Shown here piece after piece: positions 4,922-7,416 of a stretch of DNA of 7,416 nucleotides. The notes beneath the pieces are model-generated. The model was not told the origin of the DNA. It saw only the letters and a program-made list of their open reading frames with translations, and searched no databases. Within the stretch, counting starts at the first letter, position 1. Each line of letters starts with the position of its first letter. Where the stretch lies: NCBI GenBank assembly GCA_900321195.1, contig ONVG01000074.1:1-7416 (forward strand). The letters run 5' to 3'. The DNA comes from an uncultured Eubacteriales bacterium (GTDB taxonomy: Bacteria > Bacillota > Clostridia > Oscillospirales > Acutalibacteraceae). Position numbers and translations under genes: made by a program.

Positions 4922-7246
4922 ATGATGCTTTGCAGTAAATGTAAAAAAAGACCTGCGGTCGTGTTTGTATCTAATTCGGCGGATTCTTCGGATTCTGTGG
5001 GCTATTGCCTTACATGTGCAAGGGAAGCCGGTATAAAGCCTGTTACAGATATAATGGATAAAATGGGAATATCTGATGATGATATCGAAATGATGCAAAA
5101 TCAGATGGGTGAGCTTATGGAGTCGGGCATGATACCCGAAAACTTTGATGAGCTTATGACCGGACAGGATGATGACGGTATTGAGAACGGCGAGGATGAC
5201 GATGAGGATTTCAGCCGCGGAGGAGCGCCTGCATTTCCGCCGCTCTTTAAAAATCTTTTCGGCGGCGATATGACAAAGAAGTCGGATAAAAAGGAAGATA
5301 AGAACAAGAAGGATGACAAAACACCTAAAAAGCGCAAGCGCAAGCACCTTGATACCTACTGCACAGACCTTACCCGTAAGGCAAGGGACGGCAAGCTTGA
5401 CAGGATAATAGGCAGAGAAAACGAGCTTGGACGAGTTATACAGATACTCAGCCGAAGAACAAAGAACAATCCTTGTCTTATCGGTGAGCCGGGTGTCGGA
5501 AAAACAGCCATAGCAGAAGGACTTGCACTTAAAATTGCGGCAGGAGATGTTCCGCTCAGACTTCAGAAAAAAGAGATACATCTTCTTGACCTTACATCGC
5601 TTGTTGCCGGCACACAGTTCAGAGGACAGTTTGAGAGCCGTATAAAAGGACTTATAGATGAAGTTAAGGCTGACGGAAATGTTATACTTTTCATTGATGA
5701 AGTCCATACGCTTGTCGGCGCAGGAGAATCCGAAGGCTCAATGAATGCCGCAAATATAATGAAGCCTGCTCTTTCAAGAGGCGAGATACAGGTAATAGGC
5801 GCGACTACATTCAATGAGTACAGAAAGTATATCGAGAAGGACTCTGCGCTTGAAAGACGTTTTCAGCCGGTAACTGTGGCAGAGCCGTCTATCGGCGATA
5901 CGATAGAGGTCATAAAGGGCGTAAAGTCCTACTATGAAGATTATCACAGAGTAAATATGTCTGATGAGATAGTAAGAAAGACAGTCATACTTTCCGAAAG
6001 ATATATCACAGACAGGTTTTTGCCCGACAAGGCAATAGATCTTCTTGACGAGTCATGCACACATGCTGCGCTCAGGAATAAAGACCTTGAAGAATTTGAC
6101 CGCAATAATGCAAGGCTTGATGAACTTAAAGCAAATGAGGAAGAGCTTGCATCTCAGGACGAAATAGATTATGAAAAGCTTGCTACTGTAAGATATGACA
6201 TAGCAAGACTTGAAAAGGAGCTTAGCGAGGTAGATAAAACAAAGCTCCGCGCAGATGTAACAGAGGAAGATATCGCTCATGTTATCGAGCTTTGGACAGG
6301 TATACCTGCATCAAAGGTACAGGAGAACGAGCTTAACAAGCTTGCAGACCTTGAACAGCAGCTCAGGAGCAAGGTAATAGGTCAGGATGAAGCAGTAAAG
6401 GCGCTTGCTGCGGCTGTAAAGCGCAGCAGGGTACAGATAAGCCCAAGACGCAGACCTGCCTCATTCATATTTGTAGGACCTACAGGCGTAGGAAAGACTG
6501 AGCTTGTAAAGGTACTTTCCGAGGAGCTTTTCAATACTCCCGAAACACTTATCAGGCTTGATATGTCTGAATTCATGGAGAAGCATTCCGTTTCAAAGAT
6601 AATCGGTTCACCTCCGGGATATGTCGGCTATGAAGAAGCAGGACAGGTAACTGAAAAGGTAAGGCGCAGACCTTATTCCGTACTTCTTTTTGACGAGATA
6701 GAAAAGGCTCATCCTGATGTACTTAATATTCTTCTCCAGATACTTGATGAGGGTGTTCTTACAGATGCTCAGGGACGCAAGGTCAATTTCAGCAATACGG
6801 TTATTGTAATGACTTCAAATGCAGGAAGCGAGAAGAAAGAGAATGCGCTCGGCTTTGCAAAGACAGAGGAAGACGCTACGAATGAAAAGGTCAGAGCAGC
6901 ACTTTCGGAATTCCTCCGTCCCGAATTTATAAGCCGTCTTGATGAGATAATTATTTTCAGACATCTTAATGAAGATGATTTTGTAGCTATATCCGCGCTT
7001 ATGCTTAATGAGTATATAGGCTCTCTTAAAGAGAAGGGAATAAACTTTACTTATGATGAAAAAGCTCAGAAGTATCTTGCAAAGAAGGCATTCGGCGGAA
7101 AGAGCGGCGCAAGAGACCTGAGAAACCTTATTCGCAAAGAGGTAGAGGATAAGATAGCATCGGCTATTGTTGACCACCGTACAGGCGAGATAGCAGCCAT
7201 AAATGTAACGGCTGATGATGATTCTCTCCGTCTTGAAGTGCTTTAA
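4922..7246 (+). CDS. ClpE-like AAA+ unfoldase, ATP-binding subunit of Clp protease
   Basis: 774 residues. Hsp100 unfoldases use ATP to unfold proteins and feed them to ClpP. Instead of the Clp N domain, the N-terminus has a zinc finger (C4, C7, C29, C32) resembling ClpE and McsA. A linker follows: Met-rich (45-80), acidic (83-96), then lysine-rich (119-141). AAA1 has Walker A GEPGVGKT (188-195), pore loop TQFRG (231-235), Walker B VILFIDE (254-260) and arginine finger ALERR (309-313). A short coiled middle segment includes a UVR-like motif (about 415-434). AAA2 has Walker A GPTGVGKT (519-526), pore loop GYVG (566-569), Walker B SVLLFDE (586-592) and sensor 2 GAR (729-731). LGF at 643-645 fits the ClpP-docking loop, so it probably works with ClpP. 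AAAGGAG (4906-4912) favours the first of two adjacent ATGs. It stands alone between its own promoter and terminator, with no ctsR, mcsA or mcsB in view. ClpE and ClpC are both used as names for such proteins. Confidence 0.93.
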   Translation: MMLCSKCKKRPAVVFVSNSADSSDSVGYCLTCAREAGIKPVTDIMDKMGISDDDIEMMQNQMGELMESGMIPENFDELMTGQDDDGIENGEDDDEDFSRGGAPAFPPLFKNLFGGDMTKKSDKKEDKNKKDDKTPKKRKRKHLDTYCTDLTRKARDGKLDRIIGRENELGRVIQILSRRTKNNPCLIGEPGVGKTAIAEGLALKIAAGDVPLRLQKKEIHLLDLTSLVAGTQFRGQFESRIKGLIDEVKADGNVILFIDEVHTLVGAGESEGSMNAANIMKPALSRGEIQVIGATTFNEYRKYIEKDSALERRFQPVTVAEPSIGDTIEVIKGVKSYYEDYHRVNMSDEIVRKTVILSERYITDRFLPDKAIDLLDESCTHAALRNKDLEEFDRNNARLDELKANEEELASQDEIDYEKLATVRYDIARLEKELSEVDKTKLRADVTEEDIAHVIELWTGIPASKVQENELNKLADLEQQLRSKVIGQDEAVKALAAAVKRSRVQISPRRRPASFIFVGPTGVGKTELVKVLSEELFNTPETLIRLDMSEFMEKHSVSKIIGSPPGYVGYEEAGQVTEKVRRRPYSVLLFDEIEKAHPDVLNILLQILDEGVLTDAQGRKVNFSNTVIVMTSNAGSEKKENALGFAKTEEDATNEKVRAALSEFLRPEFISRLDEIIIFRHLNEDDFVAISALMLNEYIGSLKEKGINFTYDEKAQKYLAKKAFGGKSGARDLRNLIRKEVEDKIASAIVDHRTGEIAAINVTADDDSLRLEVL

Positions 7247-7254
7247 TATCAAAT

Positions 7255-7290
7255 AAAAAAATCGGACAGCCTGTGCTGCCCGATTTTTTT
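7255..7290. terminator. Two-way terminator between the clp gene and the convergent MATE gene
   Basis: ATCGG (7261-7265) pairs with CCGAT (7280-7284) and CAGC (7267-7270) with GCTG (7275-7278), with one A-C mismatch between and a CTGT tetraloop. The stem is flanked by an A-run (7255-7260) and a T-run (7284-7290), so it can end transcription on either strand. On the minus strand the transporter stop codon (7289-7291) already overlaps its flank. Confidence 0.88.
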
Positions 7291-7414
7291 ATGCATTTTT
7301 TATTATGCTCTTTTGCCAGTGTTTGCTGTGCCAGCGGAATATCATAAGTATGCCGCGGAAGCATTCGTCAAGCGCTATTGCTATCCATAGTCCGTATATT
7401 CCCATTCCGAGTAC
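7289..7414 (-). CDS. C-terminal end of a MATE family efflux transporter (partial)
   Basis: The last 41 residues of a minus-strand gene that continues past the right edge; the stop TAA is at 7291-7289. The fragment begins VLGMGIYGLWIAIALDECFRG and ends in the basic tail WQKSIIKNA. A glycine-rich helix 'G-x-G-I-x-G-x-W-I-A' followed by an Arg-ending helix (ILMIFRWHSKHW) is the standard end of MATE (multidrug and toxic compound extrusion) transporters of Firmicutes, where the final helix gives way to a short charged cytoplasmic tail. MATE proteins are 12-helix exporters driven by Na+ or H+ gradients. The substrate cannot be inferred. The gene is convergent with clp and shares its terminator. The call rests on a short stretch, so other polytopic transporters are not fully excluded. 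Confidence 0.7.
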   Translation of the reverse strand, partial: VLGMGIYGLWIAIALDECFRGILMIFRWHSKHWQKSIIKNA

Positions 7415-7416
7415 AA

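Noticed and set aside
4916..5707. 263-codon open frame on the minus strand opposite the clp gene
   Set aside because: It is antisense to the zinc finger and AAA1 domain, whose motifs are intact on the plus strand. It has a low-complexity, cysteine-rich composition and no recognisable domain, so it is a shadow.
1..7416. CRISPR array, tRNA or rRNA genes, insertion sequences, phage or toxin-antitoxin genes
   Set aside because: No repeat-spacer pattern, cloverleaf, transposase motif or terminal inverted repeats were seen; nearly all the DNA is accounted for by housekeeping genes and their signals.

Overview
The window looks like a chromosomal housekeeping segment of a low-to-mid GC Gram-positive anaerobe of the class Clostridia, probably Oscillospiraceae/Ruminococcaceae (Ruminococcus or Eubacterium siraeum-like). 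This rests on strong AGGAGG-type ribosome binding sites, sigma-A promoters, heavy use of the isoleucine codon ATA, Firmicutes-type proteins (YceD, L32, Der, PlsY, CvpA, PgsA, a ClpE-like unfoldase) and many U-tailed hairpin terminators. The placement is inference; no marker gene fixes the genus.

Layout. 3-197 (+) is the 3' end of an unrecognised gene. A near-consensus promoter (289-317) then starts transcription unit 1: yceD/DUF177 (358-855), rpmF (891-1073), a hairpin terminator between rpmF and der (1101-1127), der (1162-2487) and plsY (2500-3216), closed by a strong terminator (3233-3286). A second promoter (3290-3318) starts unit 2: a CvpA-family membrane protein (3360-4073) and a CDP-alcohol phosphatidyltransferase, probably pgsA (4120-4737), followed by a weaker terminator (4786-4813). 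A third promoter (4815-4843), with a perfect 25-bp palindrome over its probable start point, drives a single ClpE-like AAA+ unfoldase gene (4922-7246). A two-way terminator (7255-7290) separates this from the convergent 3' end of a MATE-type transporter on the minus strand (7289-7414).

How the genes fit together. Unit 1 is about ribosome production (YceD for 23S rRNA, ribosomal protein L32, the 50S assembly GTPase Der) and ends with PlsY, the first acyltransferase of phospholipid synthesis. Unit 2 continues with membrane work (CvpA and phosphatidylglycerophosphate synthesis). Unit 3 is protein quality control. Genes are on one strand with short gaps, and no mobile element, RNA gene, CRISPR array or phage signature was seen.

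I did not find a clearly new biological system. The best leads are the palindromic, non-CIRCE, non-CtsR operator candidate at the clp promoter, the unusual N-terminal half of that Clp protein (McsA-like zinc finger plus acidic and lysine-rich linker instead of the Clp N domain), and the internal terminator before der, whose 3' arm could instead pair with the der ribosome binding site.
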